Positions 41,490-52,676 of a stretch of DNA of 64,000 nucleotides are shown here, one piece after another (positions within the stretch are counted from its first letter, which is position 1; every line of letters begins with the position of its first letter). The position numbers were made by a program, and so were the translations under genes. The stretch comes from Zizania palustris (Eukaryota > Streptophyta > Magnoliopsida > Poales > Poaceae), in contig JAAALK010000080.1 in the NCBI GenBank assembly GCA_019279435.1, positions 29,170,778-29,234,777 of the forward strand. Direction: 5' to 3'. The notes under the pieces are model-generated. The model had not been told where the DNA came from. It did not search any database and saw only the letters and a list, made by a program, of their open reading frames with translations.

Positions 41490-43952
41490 CTACACAAGAT
41501 AAGAACGCCTCGATCGCTCAGTGCTGGGGTGAGTAAAATAATGGCGAGGCATCCAGCACTGAGTGACACGAGTAGTAGGCACAGTAAAAGTAGACGGTCT
41601 ACGCACATAAAAATCAGAATGATGCAAAGTGCGAGGTCTACCAACATGCAAAGAACGGAAAGCATGTCGAGGTCTCCTACTCTGACGAGGTACAAAGTTA
41701 CTCGCTCGAGGTCTACCACCATATGGAACATGGTGAACACCTCGAGGAGCAAAACCTCTCCGAGAAGCACGAGGAGCCTCGAAAACAGGACGAGAGTAAT
41801 ACTCAGACTCATGCCTACCTAAAGATGGGTAATGCATGTCCTGACAGCTCATCGCCTGTGCGCGTCGCTCATCCTTGATGCGACGGAAACAGAAACCAAT
41901 CAAATGACCCGCCCGCTGACAATAAGAACAATGAAACACTCTCTTGGGGGCACTCTCATGGGTCATAGGAGCAACTCTCACAGGCTCCTTGGGTTTCTTT
42001 TGAGTGGTTTTCTTGGGAGGATTTCTCTTGGTAGGAGGTGTGGTTTTCTTTGGTGGATGGGTAGGCTTTTTGGCTGATGGGGTGTCCAACAGAGCTCTCT
42101 CTTTCTCTAGGGTGGTGGGAGAGGTGAAAACAGTTTTGGTCTTACTGTCTGAAGCTATCCTCTCAAAACCCAAACCTAGAGCTACCCCGGCTCTGTCAGC
42201 ACACAACTTGGTCTTGGCCAAGAGCAAATCCATCCTACTCTTCCCTTCAGTGCATTTATTTACCACAGAAAGAAGGTATTCATTTTCGGACATGAGGTTT
42301 TCAGCTCGCTCTCTGACAGTGCCTAGCTGGTCCTTAAGGGTGATGCAAGTGTCACAAACAGGTTGCACATCCTTAGAACTACCGGCCCTCTCCAATCTAG
42401 CCTCCAAATCATGAACATGCTTATCACGTAAATTAATGCTATCGCGTAATAAACAGCAGTTCATGCAATCAATAATTTCATGAGGTCTAGAATCCACCTC
42501 CAAAAGCTGCTTCTGTGCAGTCTCAAGCTCAGAGAGAGTTTGAGCATGTACAGAGCGCAACTGAGCAAGCTCACTCATGACAACAGAACATGATTCACAT
42601 TCAGCATCATCAAACTTAGACTTAAGCATGGCATATTCAGTAGAAACATTTTCTAGCCTAAGTCTAAGGTCTTTTCTTTCTCTAGCGGCTTGCACAAGTA
42701 ATCTATCCTGACCTAGCACAACTTCATTCAGCTCATCTAGTTTAATTAGAAGCTGGTCAGATGATAGGTTTACCTCAGATGAGTCAAGCTCATCGCCGCT
42801 GTGATCGCTGTCGGCCATGAAGCAAAGGCCGGTGAAGTCACGTCCCTTCTTATCCTTCTTGTCCTCCTTCCTTGGGGACTCCTCCTCCTCAGAGCTCGAC
42901 TCCTCTGTTGAGGATGTGTCGATGTCGCTGAGAGCAGCAACAAAAGCTCTGGAAGCGGCCTTGGCTACTTTCTTAGCCATCTTGCCGCGCTTGTCCTTCA
43001 CAAAGGGCTTCCTCTCCTTTTTGTGGAATTTGGGGCGGTCACTCTCATCTCTCTTTTTGACCTTGGGGCAATTGGCCTTAATGTGAGAGGTGTCGCCACA
43101 TTCATAACAGCCACTAAAACCACTTCTCCTCTGATCCCGTCTCTCATGATGAAAGCGAGTGAACCTCCGGGCAATGAGAGCAAGCTCGTCATCTGCTAGA
43201 GTATCCACCTGCTCCTTTGTGACGGAGACCAGGGAGGACAAAGCAAAACCATCTGCAAGAACACAAGTGCCTGAAGTGCTTGGTTCTGCAGTGGTGCCAC
43301 GGCTAGTGCTAGAAACCAATGCCAATGGCTGTGGCAAAGAGCTTCTGTGCACAGCAAGAGATGCCTTGGCAATCTCTGTGGACTTCAGCTTGCTAAAGAG
43401 TTCATCACAGGTTAGAGTGTCATAGCCTGTGGACTCCTCAATGCTGGATATCTTCACCTCCCATATGCTACGGTCAAGAGCATAGAGAAGCTTGATAGCC
43501 CTATCGTGATCACTGTAAGCAAGCGTCCCGTTGGATCGCAAGTTACTCACTATAGCATCAAAGCGCGAAAACATGGCATCTATAGATTCACCAGGTGCCT
43601 GCACAAACAGCTGATACTGTTGGTTGTAGGTGCTTTGGCGCCTGGCCTTAATCTGAGTAGAGCCCTCATGATAAATAGTGAGCGTTGTCCAAATTTCCCT
43701 TGCAGTCCTAAGGTGCTGCACCCTATCAAACTCACTCCGACTCAAACCAATGAACAATATGTTCCTTGCCTTCGAGTTGGCAATGTACTGATCTTTTTCG
43801 GTTTGAGTGATGCGGGTATCAGGGATGGAGTATTGTGAGTCCACAATCTCCCAAATTGCATTTCCTTGGCTTAACAAGTAAGCCTCCATGCGCACCTTCC
43901 AGTATGCAAAATCTGTCCCATCGAACAGAGGAATTTTACTGCCTCTATCCAT
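41490..43952 (-). CDS. Copia gag (nucleocapsid polyprotein), Sirevirus type
   Basis: 820 residues starting at ATG 43952, 64 bases after the LTR. The N-terminal copia gag (DUF4219/UBN2-like) includes FDGTDFAYWKVRMEAYL and a predicted helical capsid. The CCHC knuckle CYECGDTSHIKANC is at 282-295. An acidic Ser/Glu segment, a long coiled-coil-like region (about 380-560) and a Pro/Lys-rich stretch lead to a second knuckle CSYCQRAGHLIGFC at 675-688 and an Arg-rich tail. A second C-terminal knuckle after a coiled coil is characteristic of Sirevirus gag. Gag would form the virus-like particle and package RNA. The frame ends at UAG 41490-41492, and pol continues in the same frame. Confidence 0.9.
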   Translation of the reverse strand: MDRGSKIPLFDGTDFAYWKVRMEAYLLSQGNAIWEIVDSQYSIPDTRITQTEKDQYIANSKARNILFIGLSRSEFDRVQHLRTAREIWTTLTIYHEGSTQIKARRQSTYNQQYQLFVQAPGESIDAMFSRFDAIVSNLRSNGTLAYSDHDRAIKLLYALDRSIWEVKISSIEESTGYDTLTCDELFSKLKSTEIAKASLAVHRSSLPQPLALVSSTSRGTTAEPSTSGTCVLADGFALSSLVSVTKEQVDTLADDELALIARRFTRFHHERRDQRRSGFSGCYECGDTSHIKANCPKVKKRDESDRPKFHKKERKPFVKDKRGKMAKKVAKAASRAFVAALSDIDTSSTEESSSEEEESPRKEDKKDKKGRDFTGLCFMADSDHSGDELDSSEVNLSSDQLLIKLDELNEVVLGQDRLLVQAARERKDLRLRLENVSTEYAMLKSKFDDAECESCSVVMSELAQLRSVHAQTLSELETAQKQLLEVDSRPHEIIDCMNCCLLRDSINLRDKHVHDLEARLERAGSSKDVQPVCDTCITLKDQLGTVRERAENLMSENEYLLSVVNKCTEGKSRMDLLLAKTKLCADRAGVALGLGFERIASDSKTKTVFTSPTTLEKERALLDTPSAKKPTHPPKKTTPPTKRNPPKKTTQKKPKEPVRVAPMTHESAPKRVFHCSYCQRAGHLIGFCFRRIKDERRAQAMSCQDMHYPSLGRHESEYYSRPVFEAPRASRRGFAPRGVHHVPYGGRPRASNFVPRQSRRPRHAFRSLHVGRPRTLHHSDFYVRRPSTFTVPTTRVTQCWMPRHYFTHPSTERSRRSYLV

Positions 43953-44002
43953 GTCGCCAACAGATCACAAAACCGGTTAAGGTCAACTGGTGATCTTAAC
44001 CT

Positions 44003-44014
44003 GCTCTGATACCA
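44003..44014 (-). other. Primer binding site, tRNA-Met
   Basis: Minus-strand TGGTATCAGAGC lies two bases inside the 5' LTR edge, matching the 3' end of initiator tRNA-Met used by most plant copia elements. Confidence 0.9.
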
Positions 44015-44016
44015 AT

Positions 44017-45970
44017 TGTTGGACCGGAAACGGCGACCAGAGGGGGGGTGAATGGGAGCTTTTAAAATTTCTGGCTAAAAACTTAGCCTTCGGTTCTGTT
44101 CTGTCTTCTGCGGAACAGGCTTCGAACGCAACCTTCGAAGGTCTGGTTCGGAGGTACTTCGACAGCTCCGAACACAGGCTTCGCAGGAGCAAAAGTTCGA
44201 AGCCAAGAAGACTTCGCTCCACTAACAACCCTCGAAAATCTACTCTGCTAAGTCAGTGCAGGCTCCGCACACGAGGTGCTTCGAGCAGGCTTCGCACTTC
44301 ACCCTTCGCAAGAGTGGACAGCCCCCTGAGGACTTCGACCAAGTACTTGGCGACAGCAACGGGTGCTGGGCTTCGTACCCGAAGGTCTACACGCACACAA
44401 AACGGAACACGCTAAGGGCTTCGACACAAGAAGCACTACGGGAAAAGATCAGGGCTTCGCTAGTAAGCAGCGAGGTCTTGCCTCGTGTTACACAGAGCGA
44501 CAGCACACTGACAAAACACACCTCGCACGAAAAACAACCTTCGCCTCAACAGGCTTCGGTGCACTAAACTAGCGAAGTATGTAGATCGAGCTCAAGCAAA
44601 AAGCACAAGACAAACAGGGCTTCGCCGCTTGAACAAGGAACACTGAAAATGAACTCAGGATGTATTCAATCGAAGTGTGGCTACAGGAGCTCAACAGTAA
44701 ATGCTCAAAGTGTTAAATGTTACCTACCGAGCCCCCATATTTATAGCCCACGGCTTCATCCTAAGGAAGTGACTACTTTACCCCTAGGGTTTACATCCAT
44801 TTTGTCTCTACAGAACTAAGGGGTACAAAAGGTAGTCCACCTTTATTTTGGAGGCTTCTCTGTCAGCTGCAGAGGGGACAGTGTCAGCCTTTTTCAGAAC
44901 AGACAGTGTCAGCCTTTACAGAGTTGACTTCTGGAACCTCCCTTCGCACGCGAGGGGTGCGGAAGCTTCGGCGAGAAGCCTGCAGCCTGTTGGCCTTCGC
45001 TCCGCCGAAGAAGACCTTCGATACAGTGACGGTTTTGAGCCGAAGCCGTCAAAGCCCTTGGGCCTTCGCACCACCACCTCCGGAGTGGATCACCACGGCT
45101 TCGCAGCTACTCCGAGCTCGAACACCGTCCGTCCGTGTACCGAAGCCATGCATGGCCGAAGCACCACAAGTCAACCTCACTCCGAAGCCCACCTTCGGAG
45201 TACCACCCTTCGAAGTCCCTCCTTCGTCCAAGGCCTCCGCATGAAGCATTCCATGAGCACTCCGTCGCAGTGCCTCTCCCCGAGCACACTCCTCGACGAG
45301 CCTCACCCGGACCATGCCTTCGATGCGCCTCGACTTCTGAGACCTTCGTCGGGCCACCTTCGAGTGTCTCCCTCCGGAGCACACTCCGAACACCTTGCCT
45401 CCGCAGAGGACTTGTTCCACCAACTCCGAAGTCACTCCATTCGGAGTACCTTCGAAGTGCCTCACCTCCGAGGACTTTGTCTCGGAGTACCTTCAGCCGG
45501 AGCCACGCTCCGCACTCTCTGCCTTCACCTGGCACGCCTCGACCCGAGGACCGACCCGGACCACCTTCGCAGCCACCGTGACGGAGCTCCCTGCTCCCCT
45601 GGCATCAAGCCACCCGCTTGACCCAGGTTCACCTGGCTCGAACCCTGTCCGTCGCCTCCGAAGTCCCTGCGCACCACAGACAAGCAAACAAGTGTATCCA
45701 GTACTCCGGAGACCTCTCCGGGTTAGCAACCTTCGGCACACACTCCGGTGTACCGCCCAAAGTACCGAAGCCATCGGTACGAACCCTGTCATCGTGTACT
45801 GTCGGACCCCTCCGACAGGTACACTCCGCTGCGCAGCTGCAGCAAGCAAACACACTCCGAACACCCTTCGGAGGTACCACCTCCGAAGCCCCTTCGGAGG
45901 TACCCTTCGAACAGAGGGTAAATCCAGTCAATCACTCATCACAAACACCGAAACCACCCTTGGTTTCTCA
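44017..45970 (-). repeat. 5' LTR of the Sirevirus-like element
   Basis: Same length and nearly the same sequence as 35195-37148. On the minus strand it begins TGAGAAACC and ends GGTCCAACA. A TATA-like sequence lies at 44735-44747. It drives transcription of gag and pol on the minus strand. Confidence 0.93.
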
Positions 45971-46540
45971 GGTTCACGACAAGGCCCATAAACATTTGTT
46001 AGTGTCCAAGATTGGGTATCCCTAAGTGGGGTGAGTAGGACTGTTACATGGAAGCTGTTGCTAGATAACATCTGACCTTTGGATTTTGCTCCAATCCATC
46101 CAATAATAATACCTCCCGAGGCTCCTGTAGAGGGATAGAAAGCAAATTTGTCAAACCTCTTTGGGGCAAATTTCCAGAACATTGAGTGATCCATATTGGG
46201 CAGTTTAGTTTCTTGAAGGCAGAAAATCGAGTAAGACTTGTCTAGCAGAATTGACTTAACCGCTCGCTGCTTTTCTTGTGAGTTCAAACCTCACACATTC
46301 CAATTTAACACCATCTAGCTAATCTTACGATTCATGATTTGAAGTCTTTAGCCAAAACCCCTCCCCTATCCTAGATAAAGGAGTCAAAACACTTGTAGAG
46401 ATCAACCGACATAAAACATTGACTTGCATAGAGTTGCGGGACATTAAGCCAGATAGAGTTTGTACATATAACATCCTGACAGTGTTCCCTCCCGGAACCA
46501 CTTCACCCAAATCTGTCAGAGATGCAAGCAAGGGAACTAG
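45971..46540 (-). mobile_element. Second LINE, 5' part (truncated)
   Basis: This continues the LINE across the copia insertion. It contains the endonuclease start (NWNV, then GLNSQEKQRAV, FCLQETK, and VYGP) and a short ORF1 tail upstream of it. The first motif is interrupted by TGA where CGA (Arg) would be expected. ORF1 is otherwise missing, so the element was 5'-truncated near 46540. The left 5 bases are the copia target duplication. Confidence 0.75.
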
Positions 46541-47187
46541 AGTGAGGGAGGTTACTATATTCTATCCCATTCAACCAACAAAATAAGAACTTGTATCATC
46601 CCATTCCATCTCATACAAGCAACCAAATAAAACCATGTACCATCTCATATGAGCAACCAAACACCCTATTTGTACCATCCCATCCAAAATCATTTCATTC
46701 AGATGAACCATCACATACAGGTTCAACTTGATACAATCAACCAAATACTACCTAATTGAACATTACAACCAAACATATGAAAGAACCAAGTCCAATAACA
46801 TTTATTTAGGTTACACAAAGTTACATTTACGATGATTTCTTTGTTATTTCGTCTCATTATAAAGTGATTTGTCTTTCCTCTTCTTATAATCTCTCGTATT
46901 TTCAGCATTTGTTATCTTTCTCTATTTATAGGTTGGTCTCTACCTATTTTGTGAAATCGTACATCCTTAGATTGTCGTATTATCAACAACTAAATCATCA
47001 TCTTCTCTCTCTGCTCTCTTTCGAAGAATATTATTAGCTAGCATCGATTTCCACATCTACATTTACGGTGTTCTATCTACTTTGGAATTTCTAGAGAATT
47101 GTTTCTCCGATTTAAACTAGCTTGCTTAACCTTAAGATGATACATTTCCTTTCTCTATATACTCAGCTAACGTTTCAACACTCCTTA
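46541..47187. other. Intergenic, no gene
   Basis: AT-rich sequence without a supported ORF. CATCCCATCC-type words repeat between 46560 and 46740 and may be an old MITE. From about 47085 it resembles the 10.9 kb region. Confidence 0.35.
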
Positions 47188-47471
47188 GAGTAAGTTTAAT
47201 AATATAGCTAGTTATTGGCTTTATATTTGTGCCATGTCACATGTAACTAATCTAATAGCCAACTCATATAATAGTTAGTTGGCTATAGTATCATGTATTT
47301 AATGTGTAACATATTACACCATCTCACAATGTTCATTGGAACCTGTGTATAAGTAGACTGTTAATTAGTAGCCCGCTTTTATTCTCTCTCCTTCCTTCTC
47401 TCCTCCACCTCACTACTAATCTGATGTGGCAAGTCTTGTAGCTTGCTTACATAAGCTTATTATACTTGCTC
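47188..47471. mobile_element. Tourist-like MITE
   Basis: 284 bp bounded by TTA duplications (47185-47187 and 47472-47474). Termini GAGTAAGTTTAATAATA and TATTATACTTGCTC are inverted. TTA duplications and this kind of terminus fit the PIF/Harbinger Tourist group. Confidence 0.75.
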
Positions 47472-47733
47472 TTAAGTGCCCCCTTCGTTCTGTAATATAA
47501 TCATCTCAATCTACATTGTGAATCCACAAAGTCTTGGTGCAGCCTAGGCCCTAGAGGAATAAGGTTTTGAGAACATTAGTGTAGTTTTGTAAATGTGTCA
47601 AGCGATCACTAAAACATGAAACAATTACATGTTTTTGGGCTGGCCTATTAAAATTGCTCGACTGATAACTCTATGTCATTTCAATATTTTGAAAATAAAT
47701 TTCACCGTAAAACACCTGGGTAGGCATGTTTAG

Positions 47734-48134
47734 ATCCTAAATATTGGATTCAAAATTTAAGAACTAGAATTCAATTCTATGAGATAGACTGTTTAGACTA
47801 TTTTGGAATTAGAATTCAATTCTATGAGATAGACTGTTTAGACTATTTTGGAATTAGAATTATGAAATCTTGTCTAGAATTCACCCTAAAATTCACAGCT
47901 TAATTTCTATCAAGAACAAAGAATTGATCGGAATCCTTACCTCTCCTCCCGTATTGACTTAGATGGAGATGTTGATGTTTTTCTTATAATAATAGAATTA
48001 ATTCTAGGGTTTGATCATCCAAACAAATTTTAAAATTAGTTCTTAGATTTTAATTGAATTTCACATAATTCAATGTTTTATAGAATCTGAAATAAATTTC
48101 AAATCTTTCAATACCTAGGATCCAAACAGGCCCA
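47734..48134. mobile_element. MITE with GTTTGGATCC-type termini
   Basis: The left GGCATGTTTAGATCCTA and right TAGGATCCAAACAGGCCC are inverted, as in common grass hAT-like MITEs. A 45-bp tandem duplication lies inside. No target duplication was verified. Confidence 0.6.
47766..47855 (+). repeat. 45-bp tandem duplication
   Basis: Two adjacent copies (TCAATTCTATGAGATAGACT at 47771 and again at 47816), apparently identical, inside the MITE. Confidence 0.85.
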
Positions 48135-48539
48135 TAGTATTTTTAGGATTTTTTTGAATTTGGAATTTGTCATTTTTAAATTTCAAATTTGACTTACAGC
48201 TAATAGCTAGATACAATTTGCATGCATGATTCGTCTTGAATTTACTTACAATGCCAGAAGTGACGATGGAAACGAACACCTAAAACCCAACTCACAGTTC
48301 AAAATGGACAAAATGCACGCTGTGCTGTTCCTTTCTCCGTTTCGTCAATGAATTATTTGTGCATTCTTGTTTGCTTCTCTGCAAATAATAATGATCGACT
48401 CCACTTCTCCACACATTGCAGTTATATTCAGAGATGCAATTATTACTTGGAAACAAATGGGTTTTGGGATAGGTCCACATAAATATTTCAGAATTTCTTA
48501 AATAAATGTCAAATGTTCATACTAAGACAAAGACACCGA

Positions 48540-49340
48540 GGGTGGGGGTTGGAAGTCGACACTACCAATATTGGACCTTAGACTCGTGGGTAAGGGATCA
48601 GCACTACCAGTGATGGACCCGATCCATAGACTTGAAGGTCGAAGATTGGTCCGCCGAGTCCGACTACGTGTCCATTGAAATTCGTTTCCTCGTCTTACGG
48701 AGACGTGGTCTTTTTCAATCGTTTTGGTTTTTTGGTAACCTCAATGATTATACGGGATATAGAAACCGACTCGATTTAGAGCATGATCGCAACACGAGAT
48801 CGGATTGCTTCTATATAAATACATGTCTACCTCGTCGTTTCCATACACAATCAACAAAAGAACAATGAGGGATAATATATTAGATCAGAACTAAAACTGA
48901 GTTAGGGTTTTGCCTCTCTCTTCTCTTTGTTGTGCTGCCACCGTAATCTACTCCATCCCGTCCACCAACGTGCATCGACGAATGGGAGAGCAGGTCTCTA
49001 GAACCTCTCGCTCTTGTGATCCTGTATCGGGATAGGGCAAATAAGGTTTTTAGGAAGCGCTCTGCGCGACTGGGCACATTCATCACCACGACACACCTTT
49101 CATTCACGTCTACCATCGATCGTTATCGGGTACTGTGATCCGACACCAACAAGAACAATTTTGCACTGACGGTGGTTTGTCTTCGTCGTACAATACATGT
49201 ATTGCTTTTGTTCGGTTATCGATCACGTTTTACGAAATCATAATTGCTAAGTTCATATTTACTAGTATGTTATATGTTTTCATGTTAGTTCTTGAGGATA
49301 TCATAATTTATTTATTTTAGAAATTAATGTTGTAATTGTT
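48540..49340 (+). repeat. Possible solo LTR
   Basis: The layout resembles an LTR: a TATA-like TTCTATATAAATACA near 48808-48822 is followed by a leader-like GC-richer part and an AT-rich end. No matching LTR, duplication or retroelement ORF was found. Low confidence. Confidence 0.25.
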
Positions 49341-50880
49341 TAACGTCCAACACCTTTTTGCATAAGTCTCTTTCTTCAAGAGATATGTGACACTCTTGGC
49401 TCTTCTAGCTTAGTGTTCTTGCTTTATTGCATCCGTGGATCACTTCAGATAAAAATAAGGGGAATTTTAAGGTATAACCAAATGATTGTTTATTGTTTAT
49501 TGTTTTTATCTAATGATCTAGATTTAAATAAGACGATCAATTACCTTCCTATATTCCCTTCCGTTTAATTTTTACTTGTATGCATTCGGAATTACATGTT
49601 AATAAATCAAGAGATAAAATTAATTAGAAATATTACCTTCTTATAAGGTAAATATTATACTATAAAGGACCCAAAAACAAATTCTAACCTGTCACTAGCA
49701 ACTACAAACAGATCATGAAATATCTCTACAGTTTCAGCAAAGTTTCACGAGGCAAGATAACTTGTGGGTTTGATTTGATCATTACAATGTTCGTCAGGTT
49801 GGTGAAGAGGACATGAGTTAGCTAGCATCAAATCTCATTAAAACTCCAACATTAAGTGTGCTCATCAGACGAGAGTAATATCAGTCTAGATGACCTCCTA
49901 GGAAGTCTTCGTATATTATCCCAATACATGACCTTCGATCAAGATCAGATCTAAGTGACCTTATTAAAAAAACAAAATAATGTTCTTCAGGTTGTAGTTT
50001 TCATAACGCTGTCAGATGTTTTTGTTGCCAGAAGTGAGGAACTTGCTCCATGGTCGATGGCGAAGCTTAATAGAGCCAACCGCGTTCCAGGAATCCGAGT
50101 CCAAAAATTTTTTTAGTGTATACTAGTAATTTTTATACTTTATACACCCTTTAAATTAAATATGGTATACCGTCTAAAGTGGTGCACCCCTTCAATTTTT
50201 CTCTAGCTCCACCACTGTCCATACGGCAGACATTTTTTATTGTGCTAATTGCTGAATCCGTGTATATGGGCTTTTTCAGACGCCTCATTGGATTGGCCCA
50301 TGAAAAGGAAAAAAAAAATAAATCCATTTTTAGTAAGGTTCGCAAATACACCTTCTCATCATTAGAAGGACTCGTTTGGCTAGCCCATATAGATAGAAAC
50401 AACGAAAGAACTGATTTTTTTAAATAATATAATTTTAATTCGAAATTACATTTCTATTATATGATTTTAGAAAATCAAAAATAGTACTATGTCGATAGAG
50501 ATTTTGTCGGCAGATAAAATATTTACGGAGGTTCTGTTGGCATTTTATAAGTCGATAGAGTGTTATTTTGCGATTTTCTAAGGTTCCTTTAGAACGCAGA
50601 AATTTCATAAGATTTTATGGGATTTAGTATAAATCCTCTAAAATTCTTTCAAAATTACTCCATTTCGAGAAAAGCCTTGAGATCGCATATCAGGATATAC
50701 AATTCAGAATAGAAAATTATTATTTAAAAAAATCCCGAAAGAAACAGCTTAGCAATTATCCATCTTCGTGTAATTCTACTAGTGTCTGTTCTATCTCTAG
50801 ATCGCTTTCTTCTTAATTTTGCGAATTTGAACTACGTGCCTACTACTTTCCCCGATTAATATTGCAAGGATACCATTTTT
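49341..50880. other. Intergenic, no gene
   Basis: AT-rich, with no coding or repeat structure I can define. TTTATACACCCTTTAAATT with AAGTGGTGCACCCC near 50140-50190 may be an old transposon fragment. Confidence 0.35.
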
Positions 50881-51225
50881 AAGGTGCGTTTTGGCAGAGC
50901 TCCAACTTTTTTGTCATATGAAGTTGAATTCAAGGCAAATATTTTTCTTGAGGAGTATATACTACTAAAAGTATTCCAGAAAAATAAACTGAAGTGGTGG
51001 AGCAATGTCTAATCAGCTTCAAGAGTTCCCCTTCAACTTCAGTATGGATTTCAGAATCCAGACCTAACATATCCTTATTATGCTAAATTATAATTTATCA
51101 TGAACTAAGATACAATATAACGAGGACCACACCAAACTTGAGATATTGTAATGCATAGTTAAGAGTATGCCGATATCATTGAAGTACGTGTCGCCTAGTC
51201 AACTACTCGATGGTGAATAAACTAA

Positions 51226-51817
51226 GAGCATCTCCATTGTATTTGCTATCACACTTGTTATTCCCTAAAATAGCAAGTATGATTCAAAAAATCACTCTAT
51301 TGTACTTGCTACTTGACTTGTTATTTTAGGGGGCTTGCTATTCTTCTCTCCACACTTGCTACATCTAGCAAGCCAACCAAACTTGCTATTCCATTGAATG
51401 TTGAGCTTGTTTAATTATTTTCATTGTCTTTGCATGTATATAAATTGATAAAATATAGTTACATTTAAATAGAGAATCATATTTAGCAAGTAAATTGGAG
51501 TGAATAGTAAAATAGCAAGTCAATTTGAATAAGAAGTCTTGCTATTGCTATGAATAGCAAGTCAAAAATAAAAAGTATAATGGAGATGTTCTAACAAGCC
51601 AATCAAACTTGCTATTCCATTGAATATTGAGATTGTTTAATTGTTTTCACTTTCTTTGCATATATATAAATTGATTAAATATAGTTCCATTTGAATAGCA
51701 ATTCATATTTAACAAGTACATTGGAGTGGATAGCAAAATAGCAAGTCAATTGGAATAGGGAGACTTGCTATTACTATGAATAGCAAATCAAAAATAACAA
51801 TTACAATGGAGATGCTC
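51226..51817. mobile_element. Tourist-like MITE with internal duplication
   Basis: Outer termini GAGCATCTCCATTGTA and TACAATGGAGATGCTC are inverted and flanked by TAA (51223-51225 and 51818-51820). An inner copy of the right terminus ends at 51591, followed by TAA. The sequence from about 51360 is then repeated from about 51595, so the element is a one-and-a-half-copy tandem. Confidence 0.75.
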
Positions 51818-51954
51818 TAAGGTATATACTCTAGGTGGTCTGCAATGTATTAGCACCCATCCATTATATACTCTAGGAGAATAAATGAAGTGTTTGGATA
51901 AGCAGTGACTAGGTCTTGTGTATGAAATGTCATTAGGTATTTTTCATGGGATAT

Positions 51955-52155
51955 GCATTTTAGAGTGTGTTTGGGAGAGTTTGGCTCCAGCTTCTTTGTC
52001 CTATAGAGTTGGAGTTAAGCTAAATATTTTTTTTGAGGAGTGGATCCCACTAAAAACACTAAAGTGATGGAGCAAGTGTCTAGCCCGTTTCAAGTGAGTC
52101 ACTAGCTTTAGTATGAATTTTAGGATCCGGAACTAAATCAAATAGATTCTTAGTA
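51955..52155. mobile_element. Small MITE related to 50880-51075
   Basis: Both stretches share GTTTGGGAGAG/GTTTTGGCAGAG-type starts, a GAGTTGGAGTT-like word and a GGATCC/GAATCC..GACCTAA-type end. They look like two copies of one small element. Exact ends were not resolved. Confidence 0.4.
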
Positions 52156-52354
52156 TTTTCTATAGCAATAAACTAAAAAAACTAGGTTTCACGCAAACCG
52201 ACCTATTAGATTACTGAAATTTGACTTACGGATTATGATAAGCCGATTGTTTGTTTAAACTTTGAATCTATAAGTTACATTAATATAATCTTAAAGTACA
52301 ACAAATATGGAATAAGTTAGATGCCCACTCAAATTACTAAGTTTCGATTCACGG

Positions 52355-52667
52355 AGTAAAGTTTAGTTTGTGGTATATTAGATATTTAGATATTAATTTG
52401 AAAGATTAAATGTGAATTAATTATAAAAATAATTACAGAATCAAAAGATTATTCGCGAGACAAATTTATTAAGACTAATGAATCTATGATTAACAAATGT
52501 TTATTGTAGCGTCACATTGTCAAATCATAATGTAATTAGGCTCATTAGATTCGTCTCGTGAATAATCCATAGATTATGAATGAGTTTTATAAATAGTCTA
52601 TATTTAATACTCAAAAATAATATCCAAATATTCGATGTGACGGGAATAAACTTTTGGACTAAACAAC
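52355..52667. mobile_element. Palindromic MITE with TTATTCGCGAGAC core, copy 1
   Basis: ATTATTCGCGAGACAAATTT and, in reverse, GTCTCGTGAATAATCC frame the middle. The same core occurs at 56554-56888. This is a common grass MITE pattern. Ends are approximate. Confidence 0.55.
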
Positions 52668-52676
52668 AGGTAAAAG

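Larger units (their letters stand above)
35195..45970 (-). mobile_element. Complete young Sirevirus-like Ty1/copia element
   Basis: A 10,776-bp LTR retrotransposon flanked by a GGTTC duplication. Its two LTRs are both 1954 bp and differ, as far as I could read, by only two single-A length changes. The minus-strand order is 5' LTR (44017-45970), tRNA-Met primer site (44003-44014), gag, one UAG, pol, a 1.17 kb noncoding stretch with polypurine-like tracts, then the 3' LTR. The two-knuckle coiled-coil gag, large size and repeated polypurine tracts point to the Sirevirus (Maximus) lineage. It landed inside a LINE and appears intact enough to be active, apart from the gag-pol stop. Confidence 0.93.
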
